Source: DATAXV01 sp036272915 (GTDB lineage Bacteria; Chloroflexota; Dormibacteria; Dormibacterales; Dormibacteraceae). From it: 64,000 nt of DNA. The DNA is taken from assembly GCA_036272915.1 (NCBI GenBank), contig DATAXV010000112.1, positions 1 to 64,000 of the forward strand. Reading direction: 5' to 3'. A model generated the notes under the pieces. The model did no database searches. It was not told the DNA's origin and saw only the letters and a program-made list of their open reading frames with translations. Both the position numbers and the translations under genes were made by a program. The stretch's first letter is position 1. Each line of letters starts with the position of its first letter. Shown one piece after another: positions 31,607-40,440 of the stretch.

Positions 31607-33157
31607 TCAGTCGTCCAGGCGGGCGAGGGCCTTGTCGAAGCGCTCCTTGAGGTCCGCCGCCTGCCGGTCGTAGCCCTCGGGGTCGTCCCACGACTCGCGG
31701 ATTCGGAGCAGCTCCGCCGGCACGCCCGGCACCTCGACCGGCACCGCCAGCCCGAACGGTCCCTGGCGCCGGGTCTCGACCCGGTCCAGCCGGCCCTCGA
31801 CCACGGCGCTGACGATGGCCCGCGTCGGCTCCAGGGCGATGCGCTCCCCCTTCCCGGCGCCGCCTCCGACCAGACCCGTGTTGAGCATCCAGACTCCCGA
31901 GCCGTGCTCGCGGACCCGGTCCACCAGCAGGTCGGCGTAGACGCTGGGCGCGAGGGGAAGGAAGGGGGCCGCGAAGCAGGTGCTGAAGGTGGGTTCGACC
32001 CCACCCAGCCCGCGCTCGGTCCCGGCCACCTTGGAGGTGTAGCCGGCGAGGAAGAAGAACCGCACCTGCTCGGGGTCGAGTCTCGCCACCGGAGGCAGCA
32101 CGCCAAAGCTGTCGTAGGAGAGAAACAGGACCTGCGAGGGGTGCGGGCCGCAGCCGGACGGCTCCACCCCGGGGATCGCCTCCAGCGGGTAGGCGGCCCT
32201 GGTGTTCTCGGTGAGCCGGCCGTCGTCGTAGTCGGGCACTCGGGTCACGGGGTCGAAGACGACGTTCTCGAGGACGCTGCCGAACCGGTTGGCGGCGGCC
32301 CAGATCTGCGGCTCACCGGCCTCCGACAGCCGGATCGTCTTGGCGTAGCAGCCACCCTCGAAGTTGAACACGCCGGTATCGCTCCAGCCGTGCTCATCAT
32401 CGCCGATCAGGCGGCGCGACGGATCCGAGGCGAGCGTGGTCTTGCCGGTGCCGGAGAGGCCGAAGAAGAGCGCGCTGTCACCGTCGCGGCCGAGGTTGGC
32501 CGAGCAGTGCATGGGCAGCACGCCGCGCTGTGGCAGCAGGTAGTTGAGCACGCTGAACACGGCCTTCTTGATCTCGCCCGCGTACCGGGTGCCGCCGATC
32601 AGGACCATCGGCCCGCTCATGTCCATGCAGATGAAGGTCGACGTGCGGGTCTGGTCCCGTCCCGGGTCGGCGCGCAGCGAGGGCAGGCAGACCACGGTCA
32701 GGTCGGGCTCGAAGGAGGCCAGGTCCTCGGCCGGCGGGCAGCGCAGGAGGTGGCGGATGAAGAGCGCGTGCCAGGCGAGCTCGGTGATCACCCGGACCCG
32801 CAGCCGGTGCCGCTCGTCGGCGCAGGTGTACAGGTCCTGGACGCACAGCTCGTGCTGGGCCACGAACACGCGGGACCGGTCGTAGAGGCGCCGGAAGCCG
32901 GCCTCGCTGATCGACTGGTTGCCGCCGTGCCACCAGATCCGGTCGCGGGACGAGTCCTCGAGGACGAAGAACTTGTCCTTGGGAGCGCGGCCGGTGTGCT
33001 CACCGGTCTCCGCCGAGAGGGCGCCGCTCGAGACGACGCTCGCCTCCTGCCGGCGGAGGGCCAGCTCGTAGAGCTGGGGGTCACTGAGGTTGTGCCAGAC
33101 CCGGACCGGTGAGGTCACGCCGACGCCGGCCAGGGGAGACCGTTCCCGCAGTTTCAT
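31607..33157 (-). CDS. pckA: ATP-dependent phosphoenolpyruvate carboxykinase
   Basis: Converts oxaloacetate and ATP to PEP and CO2, the entry step of gluconeogenesis; cytoplasmic, 516 aa (usual about 520-540). Visible are the N-terminal TGRAPKDKF substrate segment, HCSANLG (metal His), the Walker A loop GLSGTGKTTL, GDDEHGW (kinase-2/metal Asp), RYAGEIKKAVF (metal Lys region) and NTRAAYPL. These place it in the ATP, not the GTP, class. A terminator hairpin for this gene is not obvious downstream. A gluconeogenic enzyme fits a cell that also degrades organic acids. Confidence 0.95.
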   Translation of the reverse strand: MKLRERSPLAGVGVTSPVRVWHNLSDPQLYELALRRQEASVVSSGALSAETGEHTGRAPKDKFFVLEDSSRDRIWWHGGNQSISEAGFRRLYDRSRVFVAQHELCVQDLYTCADERHRLRVRVITELAWHALFIRHLLRCPPAEDLASFEPDLTVVCLPSLRADPGRDQTRTSTFICMDMSGPMVLIGGTRYAGEIKKAVFSVLNYLLPQRGVLPMHCSANLGRDGDSALFFGLSGTGKTTLASDPSRRLIGDDEHGWSDTGVFNFEGGCYAKTIRLSEAGEPQIWAAANRFGSVLENVVFDPVTRVPDYDDGRLTENTRAAYPLEAIPGVEPSGCGPHPSQVLFLSYDSFGVLPPVARLDPEQVRFFFLAGYTSKVAGTERGLGGVEPTFSTCFAAPFLPLAPSVYADLLVDRVREHGSGVWMLNTGLVGGGAGKGERIALEPTRAIVSAVVEGRLDRVETRRQGPFGLAVPVEVPGVPAELLRIRESWDDPEGYDRQAADLKERFDKALARLDD

Positions 33158-33188
33158 CTCGCCATGATAGGGGCGGTCGGGCGCCGGC

Positions 33189-35165
33189 TCATCCGGCGGC
33201 TCGATACACCTTCCGCTTCTGGCGGTGGGCGACGTAGTCGACCAGCACGTACTCGCCCAGCCGTTCCGGCGACACGAAGAACGCCCGTCCCCGGTTGATC
33301 CTGGTCATCTGCGTGACGAACTCGGCGAGATAGGGGCCGCGCTCGAGCATGAAGGTGTTGATCACGATGCGGTCTCGCGTACACCGCTGCACCTCCTTCA
33401 GCGTCTCCTGGATCGTGCGGAAGGTCGGCGGGTAGGCGAAGCAGACCCGCCCGTTCTCCAGGTGCGCGGTGGGCTCGCCGTCGGTGACCATGATGATCTG
33501 GCGGTTGCCCCGGTGCCGGCCCAGGAGCGAGCGGGCCAGCTGAAAGCCGTGCTGCATGTTGGTCCCGTAGACGTAGTCGTTCAGGGATATCCCGGGAAGG
33601 CTGTTGGGCTCGAGCAGCACCGCCTGGTTGGAGAAGCCGACCACATACAGATGGTCGCGTGGGAAGCGGCTGCGGATCAGTGCGTCCAATGCCATCGCGA
33701 CCTTCTTGGCCGCCAGGAAGCATCCGCGCAGGAACATCGACCGGCTCATGTCGATCATCAGCACGGTCGACGCCTGGGTGCTGTGGTCGGTCCGGTGGAC
33801 GATGAAGTCGGTCGGCGCGAGCTTGACCGGGACGCCCGGACCCTCGCGGACCATGGCGTCGAACAGGGACTCCTTGAGGTCGGGATCGAACGGGTCCCCG
33901 AACTCGTAGGGCTTGAGCTCGTCGGCGCGATCGACGCCGAGGCCGGCGCCGCGCATCTGGTGCTGTCCGAAGCGGCTCTTCTCGAGCTGGGCAAAGATGT
34001 CGCGCAGCGCCGCCTGACCGATCCGTCGCATTCCCCGCGGGGTCAGCTCCAGCCGGCGGCCCCGCCGCTCCAGGTAGCCGGCGCGCTCCAGCACCTCGGT
34101 CACCTGGCCCAGCCGGTCCATCTGGCGGGCCGCGTCGGGCCCCAGCATCTGCTCGAGCAGGCCGCGCTCGATGTCGTCGAGCCGGAAGCTCCCTCGCTCC
34201 AGCTGCGACTCCAGGCGGTCCATCTGCTGCAGCTGGTCCATCAGGCCCATCGCCTGCTGCAGGTCGAGCGGCTCGTCGCCGAAGAACGGGTAGCGCTCGG
34301 CCAGCTCCGAGGGCGGCATCATCCGCTGCATCAGAGCCGCCAGCCGGGCCAGCTCGAGGCGAAGCGAGTCGTCCTGGAGGAGCTGGTCCATCATGTCCTG
34401 CAGCTCGGCCCGCGCCTCCGGCGAGAGCGAGCGGAGCAGCGACTCCATCTGCGCCATCTGACGCTGCAGGTGCTCGAGCAGCTGGTCGAGGTTCTCGATC
34501 CCGGGCGGGAAGAACTTGCCGAAGCGGTCCATGAACTCGGAGAAGTTGGGCTGCTCCCCGCGCTGGCGCTGCTGGATCATCTTGTTCAGCTCGCTGACCA
34601 TCTCCCGGATCTCGGAGACGTCCTGCTGAGTCATGTTGCCGATCGACTGCTTCATGCCCTGGAACATCTGCTGCTGCATCTGCTGACGCAGCTGCTCCAT
34701 GAGCTGGTCGAACTTCTCCCGCGCCTGCTCGTCCATGAACTCGTAGTCGCGGAGCTGCTTCATGCGGCCGCCGACATCGTCGGGCAGCCGGTCCAGCTGC
34801 TCGCGGCGCTGGTGGGCCATCCGCCGCATCAGGCGCTTAGCGTCCTCGGCCGCCTCCCGCTCCTTGCGGTCGATGCCTGAGCGCTCGGTGTCGACCACGT
34901 CCTGCAGCTGCTCCCGGATCTTCTCCAGGGTGCTGTCCAGGTTGTAGCGCGAGAGCTCCTCCTCGCGGCGCTCGCGCAGCTGCTTGAGCAGCTCGTCGAG
35001 GCCGGAGAGGTCCTGGTCGCCCCAGCGGTAGAGACGCTGGAGCGCGGCGCGCAGGTCGCCGTAGCTCATGTAGTCATCGGACAGCGACTGCAGCAGCTGG
35101 TCGGGATCGAGATCGTCCAGGTGCTGGGTGCCGTCCCACCGGGAGTAGCGGAAGGAGCCTCCCAT
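33189..35165 (-). CDS. large VWA-domain protein (Mg-chelatase ChlD-like)
   Basis: A 658-aa protein. The first two thirds are charged, glutamine-rich helices (for example QLMEQLRQQMQQQMFQGMKQ) likely to form coiled coils. Residues about 455-630 are a von Willebrand A domain with the MIDAS metal site DMSRS followed by VTDGEPTAH. Such proteins usually partner a MoxR or ChlI AAA+ ATPase; the nearest AAA gene here (29306-30817) is a CDC48/BCS1-like type two genes away. ATG 35165 is chosen because FRYSRWDGTQ is a typical beginning; the open frame continues upstream only as antisense to the carboxylase gene. Confidence 0.8.
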   Translation of the reverse strand: MGGSFRYSRWDGTQHLDDLDPDQLLQSLSDDYMSYGDLRAALQRLYRWGDQDLSGLDELLKQLRERREEELSRYNLDSTLEKIREQLQDVVDTERSGIDRKEREAAEDAKRLMRRMAHQRREQLDRLPDDVGGRMKQLRDYEFMDEQAREKFDQLMEQLRQQMQQQMFQGMKQSIGNMTQQDVSEIREMVSELNKMIQQRQRGEQPNFSEFMDRFGKFFPPGIENLDQLLEHLQRQMAQMESLLRSLSPEARAELQDMMDQLLQDDSLRLELARLAALMQRMMPPSELAERYPFFGDEPLDLQQAMGLMDQLQQMDRLESQLERGSFRLDDIERGLLEQMLGPDAARQMDRLGQVTEVLERAGYLERRGRRLELTPRGMRRIGQAALRDIFAQLEKSRFGQHQMRGAGLGVDRADELKPYEFGDPFDPDLKESLFDAMVREGPGVPVKLAPTDFIVHRTDHSTQASTVLMIDMSRSMFLRGCFLAAKKVAMALDALIRSRFPRDHLYVVGFSNQAVLLEPNSLPGISLNDYVYGTNMQHGFQLARSLLGRHRGNRQIIMVTDGEPTAHLENGRVCFAYPPTFRTIQETLKEVQRCTRDRIVINTFMLERGPYLAEFVTQMTRINRGRAFFVSPERLGEYVLVDYVAHRQKRKVYRAAG

Positions 35166-35282
35166 ACCCGGAGCATACGACGCGGATTCCGGACCCACCT
35201 TGGCGAGTCCGGCCAAGGCCGTGGCCTCCCGTCCAGTGTGGATGCGCGCCTCCGATGACGGCGGAAGGTCAAGATTAGGGGC

Positions 35283-36926
35283 GTGTCCGAGCAGAAACCA
35301 CGGGGCCTGAGCCCCATCCGGCGGACGCCGCCGGAGCTCAACCCCGTCCCCGAGACCGACGGCGCCGAGACCCCCCGCTCCGCCTCCGAGCAGAAGCTCA
35401 ACCTCTACCGGAAGCGCCGCTACGACGTCCTCCACCGGGAGACCGAGGCTGGCGCCAGGCGCAGGGCCCAGGGCAAGCCGCAGGCGCGGGAGCGGATCGC
35501 CGCGCTGCTCGATAAGGGCAGCTTCGTCGAGCTCGACCTCTTCGCCACCAGCCGGGCGACCGCGTTCGGGATGGATCGCAAGCGGGTGCCCGGCGACGGC
35601 GTGGTCGCCGGCTTCGGGACCGTGGACGGGCGGCAGCTGGCCGTGTACGCCTACGACCCGGCCGTGCTCGGCGGCTCGCTCGGCGAGGTCACGGCGGAGA
35701 AGATCGTCAAGGTCCAGGAGATGGCCCTCCGCAACCGCATCCCGATCCTCGGCATCAACGACTCCGGCGGCGCCCGGATTCAGGAGGGGGTGGTCGCGCT
35801 CGCCGGCTACTCCGACATCTTCCTGCGCAACGTCCGCTCCTCCGGCGTCGTCCCCCAGCTGAGCGTGATCGCCGGGCCCTGCACCGGGGGCGCCGTCTAC
35901 TCGCCGGCCATCACCGATTTCATCTTCATCGTCAACCAGTCCGGCTACATGTTCATCACCGGCCCCGAGGTCATCAAGGTCACCACCGGCGAGGACGTGA
36001 CCTTCGACCAGCTCGGCGGCGGCGAGGTCCACAACTCGCGGTCCGGCGTCGCCCACTTCCTGGCCGAGTCGGAGCAGGAGTGCTGGGACTCGGTCCGCGA
36101 GCTGCTCTCCTATCTCCCTCTGAACAACCAGGAGCGCCCGCCCTTCCGGGCCACCGACGACGATCCCGAGCGGGCCGACCCCGAGCTGCAGACGCTGGTT
36201 CCGGACAGCCCCAACCTCCCCTACGACATGCGCGAGGTGATCACGCGGCTGCTCGACGACCGCCGCTTCCTCGAGGTCCAGCCCTTCTTCGCGCCCAACA
36301 TCGTGGTCGGCCTGGGACGGCTCGGCGGCAACGTGATCGGCGTCGTCGGCAATCAGCCCAAGGTGCTGGCCGGAGCCATCGACATCCAGGCCTCGGTCAA
36401 GGCGGCCCGCTTCATCCGCTTCTGCGACGCCTTCGGCATCCCCATCCTCTCCCTGGTCGACGTGCCCGGCTACCTGCCCGGCACCGTCCAGGAGCATGAG
36501 GGGATCATCCGCCACGGCGCCAAACTGCTCTACGCCTACGCCGAGGCGACGGTGCCCAAGCTGACCGTCATCACCCGGAAGGACTACGGCGGCGCCTACT
36601 GCGTCATGTCGCCCAAGCAGATGGGCGCCGACTTCAACTTCGCCTGGCCGACGGCGGAGATCGCGGTCATGGGCCCGGAGGCGGCGGTGAACGTCGTCTA
36701 CCGGCGCGAGCTCGCCGCCGCCCCCGATCCCGCCGCCCGGCGCAAGGAGCTGGTCGAGCGCTACATCGCCGAGTTCGCCAACCCCTGGATCGCCGCGGAG
36801 CGCGGGTACATCGACGACGTGATCGAGCCCAAGGAGACCCGGCGGGAGCTGGTCCGGGCCCTCGAGCTCTGCCAGCGAAAGGTGGTCGAGCGCCCGCCGC
36901 GCAAGCACGGCAACATGCCCCTCTGA
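35283..36926 (+). CDS. acyl-CoA carboxylase beta subunit (propionyl-CoA type)
   Basis: Biotin-dependent carboxyltransferase subunit (AccD5/PccB/MmdA family), 547 aa, transferring CO2 from carboxybiotin to acyl-CoA. It shows GGARIQEGVVALAGY (acyl-CoA oxyanion loop), GPCTGGAVYSPA, the second-half loop VDVPGYLPGTVQEHEGI, and RKDYGGAYCVMSPK. The final PRKHGNMPL is the standard C-terminus. The GTG start at 35283 adds an N-terminal Pro-rich extension. The biotin carboxylase/carrier subunit is not in the window. Propionyl- or acetyl-CoA specificity cannot be separated reliably here. Confidence 0.92.
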   Translation: MSEQKPRGLSPIRRTPPELNPVPETDGAETPRSASEQKLNLYRKRRYDVLHRETEAGARRRAQGKPQARERIAALLDKGSFVELDLFATSRATAFGMDRKRVPGDGVVAGFGTVDGRQLAVYAYDPAVLGGSLGEVTAEKIVKVQEMALRNRIPILGINDSGGARIQEGVVALAGYSDIFLRNVRSSGVVPQLSVIAGPCTGGAVYSPAITDFIFIVNQSGYMFITGPEVIKVTTGEDVTFDQLGGGEVHNSRSGVAHFLAESEQECWDSVRELLSYLPLNNQERPPFRATDDDPERADPELQTLVPDSPNLPYDMREVITRLLDDRRFLEVQPFFAPNIVVGLGRLGGNVIGVVGNQPKVLAGAIDIQASVKAARFIRFCDAFGIPILSLVDVPGYLPGTVQEHEGIIRHGAKLLYAYAEATVPKLTVITRKDYGGAYCVMSPKQMGADFNFAWPTAEIAVMGPEAAVNVVYRRELAAAPDPAARRKELVERYIAEFANPWIAAERGYIDDVIEPKETRRELVRALELCQRKVVERPPRKHGNMPL

Positions 36927-36930
36927 CGAG

Positions 36931-38352
36931 GTGACCCCGTCCCGCCGGTGGATGACGCTGGTCATCTGCTGCTCGGCCCTGTTCATGGTCACCCTGGACA
37001 ACACGGTGGTCAACGTGGCCCTGCCCTCGCTGCAGCGGGAGCTCCACCCGGGTGAGGCCGGGCTGCAGTGGGTCGTCGACGCTTACATCCTCTCTCGCGG
37101 CGTCTTCCTCTTCGCCGGCGGGGCGTACGGCGACCGCTTCGGCCGGCGCACCTTCTTCCGCCTCGGCCTCTGCGTTTTCACCGTCGCCTCCCTGGCCTGC
37201 AGCGTCGCCCCCACCACGCTGCTGCTGATCGTCTTCCGCTGCGTCCAGGGCGCCGGCGGGGCGATGATGACCCCCTCCTCGCTGGCCATCGTCAGCAACG
37301 TCTTCACTAGCTCCCGGGAGCGCGCCCAGGCGCTTGGCATCTGGAGCGCGTCGACCGGGCTCTCCACCGCCGCAGGCCCGGTCGTCGGCGGCCTCCTGGT
37401 CGAGGCGGTGGGCTGGCGGGGCGTGTTCTGGATCAACATCCCGATCGGGGTCGTCGTCCTCATCGCCACGCGGTTCATCCCGGACTCGCGCGCCGAGCAG
37501 TCGCGGCCGCTGGACGTCGCCGGGCAGCTGGCCATGATCGTCTGCCTGGGCTCTCTGATCTACGCCCTGATCGACGCCCCCAGCGCCGGCTGGGGGTCGC
37601 CGACGGTGGTCGGGCTGCTCGTCCTCTTCGCCGCGGCGACGGTCTTCTTCATCGCCGTCGAGCGCCGCAACCCGCAGCCCATGCTGCCGCTTCACATCTT
37701 CCGCAACCCCTCCCTGGTCGGGGCCGTGTGCATCGCCATCAACGCCTTCCTGTGCCTGGGTGCCTTCGTCTTCTTCAACTCGCTCTACCTGCAGGACGTG
37801 CGAGGTCTCTCGCCGCTGCAGGCGGGCCTGCTGACCGTGCCCACGACCGTCGCCACGCTGGTCCTCTCCCCCATCTCCGGACGGCTCACCGGGACCAGGG
37901 GGACACGGCTGCCGGCCACCCTGGCCTGTGCCCTGATCTCCCTTGGCATGGCCATACAGGCCGCCGTCATCTCGCCCACCACCAACCTGGGACTGCTGTT
38001 ACTCGGCTACATGGTCCTCGGCTGCGGCACCGGGCTGGTCAACGCCCCCGCCACCAACGCCGCCGTCTCCAGCCTGCCGCGCAGCCAGTCGGGCGTGGCC
38101 GGAGCGACCACCAGCACCGCTCGCCAGATCGGCACCAGCCTGGGCGTGGCCCTGATCGGGTCGATCATCTTCAGCATCTCCCGCACGCCGCTGGAGGGGG
38201 CCGGAGAGCGGGTGTCGGCGGCGGTCGCCACCGGCTACACCGACGGCCTCCGCGCCGGCTATGCCCTCGCCGCCGTCATCGCCCTGGGCTGCACCGTGCT
38301 CTCGCTGCTCATCTTCCGAAATGAGCGGAGGGACGACTCACCCACGGCCTGA
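36931..38352 (+). CDS. DHA2-type MFS exporter (EmrB/QacA)
   Basis: Proton-driven drug or metabolite exporter, 473 aa, with about 14 hydrophobic helices as usual for DHA2. The helix-1 motif LDNTVVNVALPSLQREL, the loop-2 motif GAYGDRFGRRTFF, and the antiporter motif C GIWSASTGLSTAAGPVVGG are all clear. The GTG start lies 4 bp after the carboxylase gene, so the two may share a transcript. The TetR gene downstream is convergent and more likely serves the monooxygenase beyond it, but it could also control this exporter. Confidence 0.9.
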   Translation: MTPSRRWMTLVICCSALFMVTLDNTVVNVALPSLQRELHPGEAGLQWVVDAYILSRGVFLFAGGAYGDRFGRRTFFRLGLCVFTVASLACSVAPTTLLLIVFRCVQGAGGAMMTPSSLAIVSNVFTSSRERAQALGIWSASTGLSTAAGPVVGGLLVEAVGWRGVFWINIPIGVVVLIATRFIPDSRAEQSRPLDVAGQLAMIVCLGSLIYALIDAPSAGWGSPTVVGLLVLFAAATVFFIAVERRNPQPMLPLHIFRNPSLVGAVCIAINAFLCLGAFVFFNSLYLQDVRGLSPLQAGLLTVPTTVATLVLSPISGRLTGTRGTRLPATLACALISLGMAIQAAVISPTTNLGLLLLGYMVLGCGTGLVNAPATNAAVSSLPRSQSGVAGATTSTARQIGTSLGVALIGSIIFSISRTPLEGAGERVSAAVATGYTDGLRAGYALAAVIALGCTVLSLLIFRNERRDDSPTA

Positions 38353-38389
38353 CCGGCGGCCCGTGGATCCCCCCAGGACGGCGGGGCGA

Positions 38390-38959
38390 TCAGGGCCGGG
38401 GACGCAGACCGTCGAGGAGGACGGTGACGTAGGCGTCGGCGAGGTCTCCCGACGGCGGCCGGGTGCGCGCGACGGCCAGGGCGGTCTGGCTGATCAGGAT
38501 CCCGACGACGGCCGGATCGAGGTCGGCACGGATGGCGCCGTCGTGCCGCGCCCCGTCGCTCATCTCCTCCACGGCTGCGACCAGACCCGCGCGCAGGACG
38601 GTGGTGGCGGGCAGGTCGAGTACGTCCAGCTGGTCACTGAGGCCGTGGTAGGAGGTCTGGAAGGCGATCAGCTCGCGGAGGAACGTGCGCAGGGCCTGGT
38701 AGGGCGTGGTCTCGGTGAGGAGGACGCGCGCGCGTTGGACGACCGGCTCGAGCAGGCGTGAGATGGCGGCGTCGACCAGGGCGTCCTTGCCGCCGTAGGC
38801 GCGGACGACGGTCGCCGCTCCGAGGCCCGCCCTGCTGGCGATGGCCTCGACGGTGAGGGTCGTGTCCGATCCGGCCAGAAGCGCCATCGCGGCGTCCAGG
38901 GCGAGCTGACGATTGCGCACGGCGTCGGCGCGCCTTCCGGCCTGGGCTGGCATTGACAA
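38390..38959 (-). CDS. TetR family repressor
   Basis: About 189 aa. The N-terminal HTH (TVEAIASRAGLGAATVVRAYG, ending in the family's Y-G-K pattern YGGKDALVDAAI) is followed by a helical ligand domain. The TTG at 38959 is preferred because GGAG (38968-38971) stands 8 nt upstream; ATG 38953 and ATG 38977 are also in frame. It is divergent from the FAD monooxygenase, with its start region lying inside that gene's promoter and operator. Repression of the monooxygenase and itself is the likely role. Confidence 0.85.
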   Translation of the reverse strand: MSMPAQAGRRADAVRNRQLALDAAMALLAGSDTTLTVEAIASRAGLGAATVVRAYGGKDALVDAAISRLLEPVVQRARVLLTETTPYQALRTFLRELIAFQTSYHGLSDQLDVLDLPATTVLRAGLVAAVEEMSDGARHDGAIRADLDPAVVGILISQTALAVARTRPPSGDLADAYVTVLLDGLRPRP

Positions 38960-38982
38960 ATGGAATGCTCCTTCCATATACT
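38953..38982 (+). promoter_or_regulatory. strong sigma70 promoter of the monooxygenase gene
   Basis: Perfect TTGACA (38953-38958), 18-bp spacer, TATACT (38977-38982). The start would be near 38989, about 40 nt before ATG 39029, which has GAGGAG upstream. Confidence 0.8.
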
Positions 38983-38991
38983 CAAATGGAA
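38960..38991. promoter_or_regulatory. TetR operator inside the promoter spacer
   Basis: Inverted repeat ATGGAA-tgctcc-TTCCAT (38960-38977) fills the space between -35 and -10. A third half-site ATGGAA lies at 38986-38991, within a CAAATGGAAT direct repeat (38957 and 38983, 26-bp period). Binding would block RNA polymerase; assignment to the adjacent TetR protein is by position. Confidence 0.65.
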
Positions 38992-39028
38992 TCTACGTTT
39001 CAGTTAAGTGTAGCGTGAGGAGCCTCTG

Positions 39029-40198
39029 ATGAACGAGCGGATCCTGATCTCTGGCGCGAGCATCGCCGGGCTGACCCTGGCCCACTGGCTGAACCGGCTC
39101 GGGTTCCAGCCCACCGTCGTCGAGCGGGCCCCGGCGCTGCGCGCCGGCGGCAACGGGGTGGACGTGCGCGGCCATGCCGCCGCGGTCGCGGAGCGGATGG
39201 GGATCATGCCCCAGGTCCGCGAGCTGGCCGCGGACGTGCTCGGCATCAAGTTCGTCGACGCGGGCGACCGGTCGGTCGCCCGCGTCGACACCCGGGACCC
39301 CGGCTCGGTGGAGATCATGCGGGGTGACCTGGTGGCACTCCTCCGCACGGTGACCGACGTGGAGATCCTGTTCGGAGACTCCATCCAGGCCCTGGAGCAG
39401 GACGACGAAGGGGTGACCGTCACCTTCGAGAAGGCACCAGAGCGCCGGTTTGCCCTGGTCGCCGGCGCCGACGGCCTGCACTCCCAGGTGCGGCGCCTGG
39501 CGTTCGGGCCGGATGAGGAGTTCATTCAGCACCGGGGCCACTACTTCGCGTTCGCCAACGCCGATGCGGCGCTCGGCGAGGACCGCTGGATGACGATGTT
39601 CAACACGCCTGGCCGCATGGCCGGGATCTACCGATCGGGGAACCATGCGCAGGCCAAGGCGTACTTCACCTTCCGCTCTGCGCCGCGGGACGTCGACCAC
39701 CGGGACCTGTCCGCGCAGAAGCAGATCGTCAGTGAAGCGTTCGGGGACGACACGTCCTGGCGGACCGGGGAACTGCTCGATTCAGCCCTGGCCGATCCCG
39801 ACTTCTACTTCGACGCCCTCGCGCAGGTGCACATGGGGTCGTGGTCCGCCGGCCGCGTTGTGCTCGTCGGCGACGCTGCCTGGTGCGCCTCCCCGGTCTC
39901 GGGCGCCGGCGCTGAGCTGGCCCTGGTAGGCGCCTACAGGCTGGCCGGGGAGCTCGCCGCCGCCGGAGGCCAGCACCGTCTCGCCTTCGGCCGCTACGAT
40001 GCGGCACTCCGCCCGCTGGTCACGGCCAGGCAGAGGATCGGGCCCAATATCCGCCTCATGGTGCCCGGCTCAGACGGCGCCCGGTGCGTGCGCGACGCCC
40101 TGGCCCGTCTGCCACTGCTGAAGGGCATGGGTGTGGTGGAACGCTACGCGCAGGCCAGGAATGCCCGTCCCCTGCCTGAGTACGCCAGGGTCCGGTAA
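39029..40198 (+). CDS. FAD-dependent monooxygenase (TetX/PHBH fold)
   Basis: Flavoprotein hydroxylase of 389 aa. It has the N-terminal dinucleotide fold ILISGASIAGLTLAHWL with the ribose acid in VVER, the DG motif GADGLHSQVRR (about residues 148-158) and the GD motif VVLVGDAAWCASPVSGAGA (about 278-296). Length and C-terminal helix match TetX-like and other small-molecule hydroxylases. Control by an adjacent TetR suggests induction by its substrate, perhaps an aromatic or polyketide toxin. Tetracycline inactivation is possible but not shown. The ribosome binding site GAGGAG is well placed. Confidence 0.88.
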   Translation: MNERILISGASIAGLTLAHWLNRLGFQPTVVERAPALRAGGNGVDVRGHAAAVAERMGIMPQVRELAADVLGIKFVDAGDRSVARVDTRDPGSVEIMRGDLVALLRTVTDVEILFGDSIQALEQDDEGVTVTFEKAPERRFALVAGADGLHSQVRRLAFGPDEEFIQHRGHYFAFANADAALGEDRWMTMFNTPGRMAGIYRSGNHAQAKAYFTFRSAPRDVDHRDLSAQKQIVSEAFGDDTSWRTGELLDSALADPDFYFDALAQVHMGSWSAGRVVLVGDAAWCASPVSGAGAELALVGAYRLAGELAAAGGQHRLAFGRYDAALRPLVTARQRIGPNIRLMVPGSDGARCVRDALARLPLLKGMGVVERYAQARNARPLPEYARVR

Positions 40199-40440
40199 CG
40201 CGGCAGCTGTGGAGTCCCCCGACGGCTGCCTCCTGGCGACTGGGGGATGCTTGCCGTCGGCAAGGCGCACCGGGATCGGTGGATGACCCGCTCGACGCTG
40301 ATCCTCCAGGTCCGGTTCGACGGCGAGCCGGCCTTCGTCGAGACCCGGTGATGACCTTCACCACCGCCGACAAGCGGGCGGCCATACAGGGGTCGTCCTC
40401 GACGCGCCGGCGATGGGCTTCTCAGGGTGGTCGCCCGGCC
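40199..40440. other. intergenic stretch with a possible 34-aa remnant
   Basis: About 240 bp between convergent genes. One tiny plus-strand frame, 40247-40351 (starting MLAVGKAHRDRW and ending FVETR), reads like the tail of a larger protein but has no partner upstream. I see no terminator with a T-run and no other feature. Confidence 0.25.

Noticed and set aside
33189..37013. Extension of the VWA protein to 1274 codons
   Set aside because: The added N-terminal part is antisense to the acyl-CoA carboxylase gene. The natural start is ATG 35165.
39029..40198. Calling the monooxygenase a tetracycline-resistance enzyme
   Set aside because: Size and fold fit TetX but also many other hydroxylases; no substrate-specific residue can be checked here.
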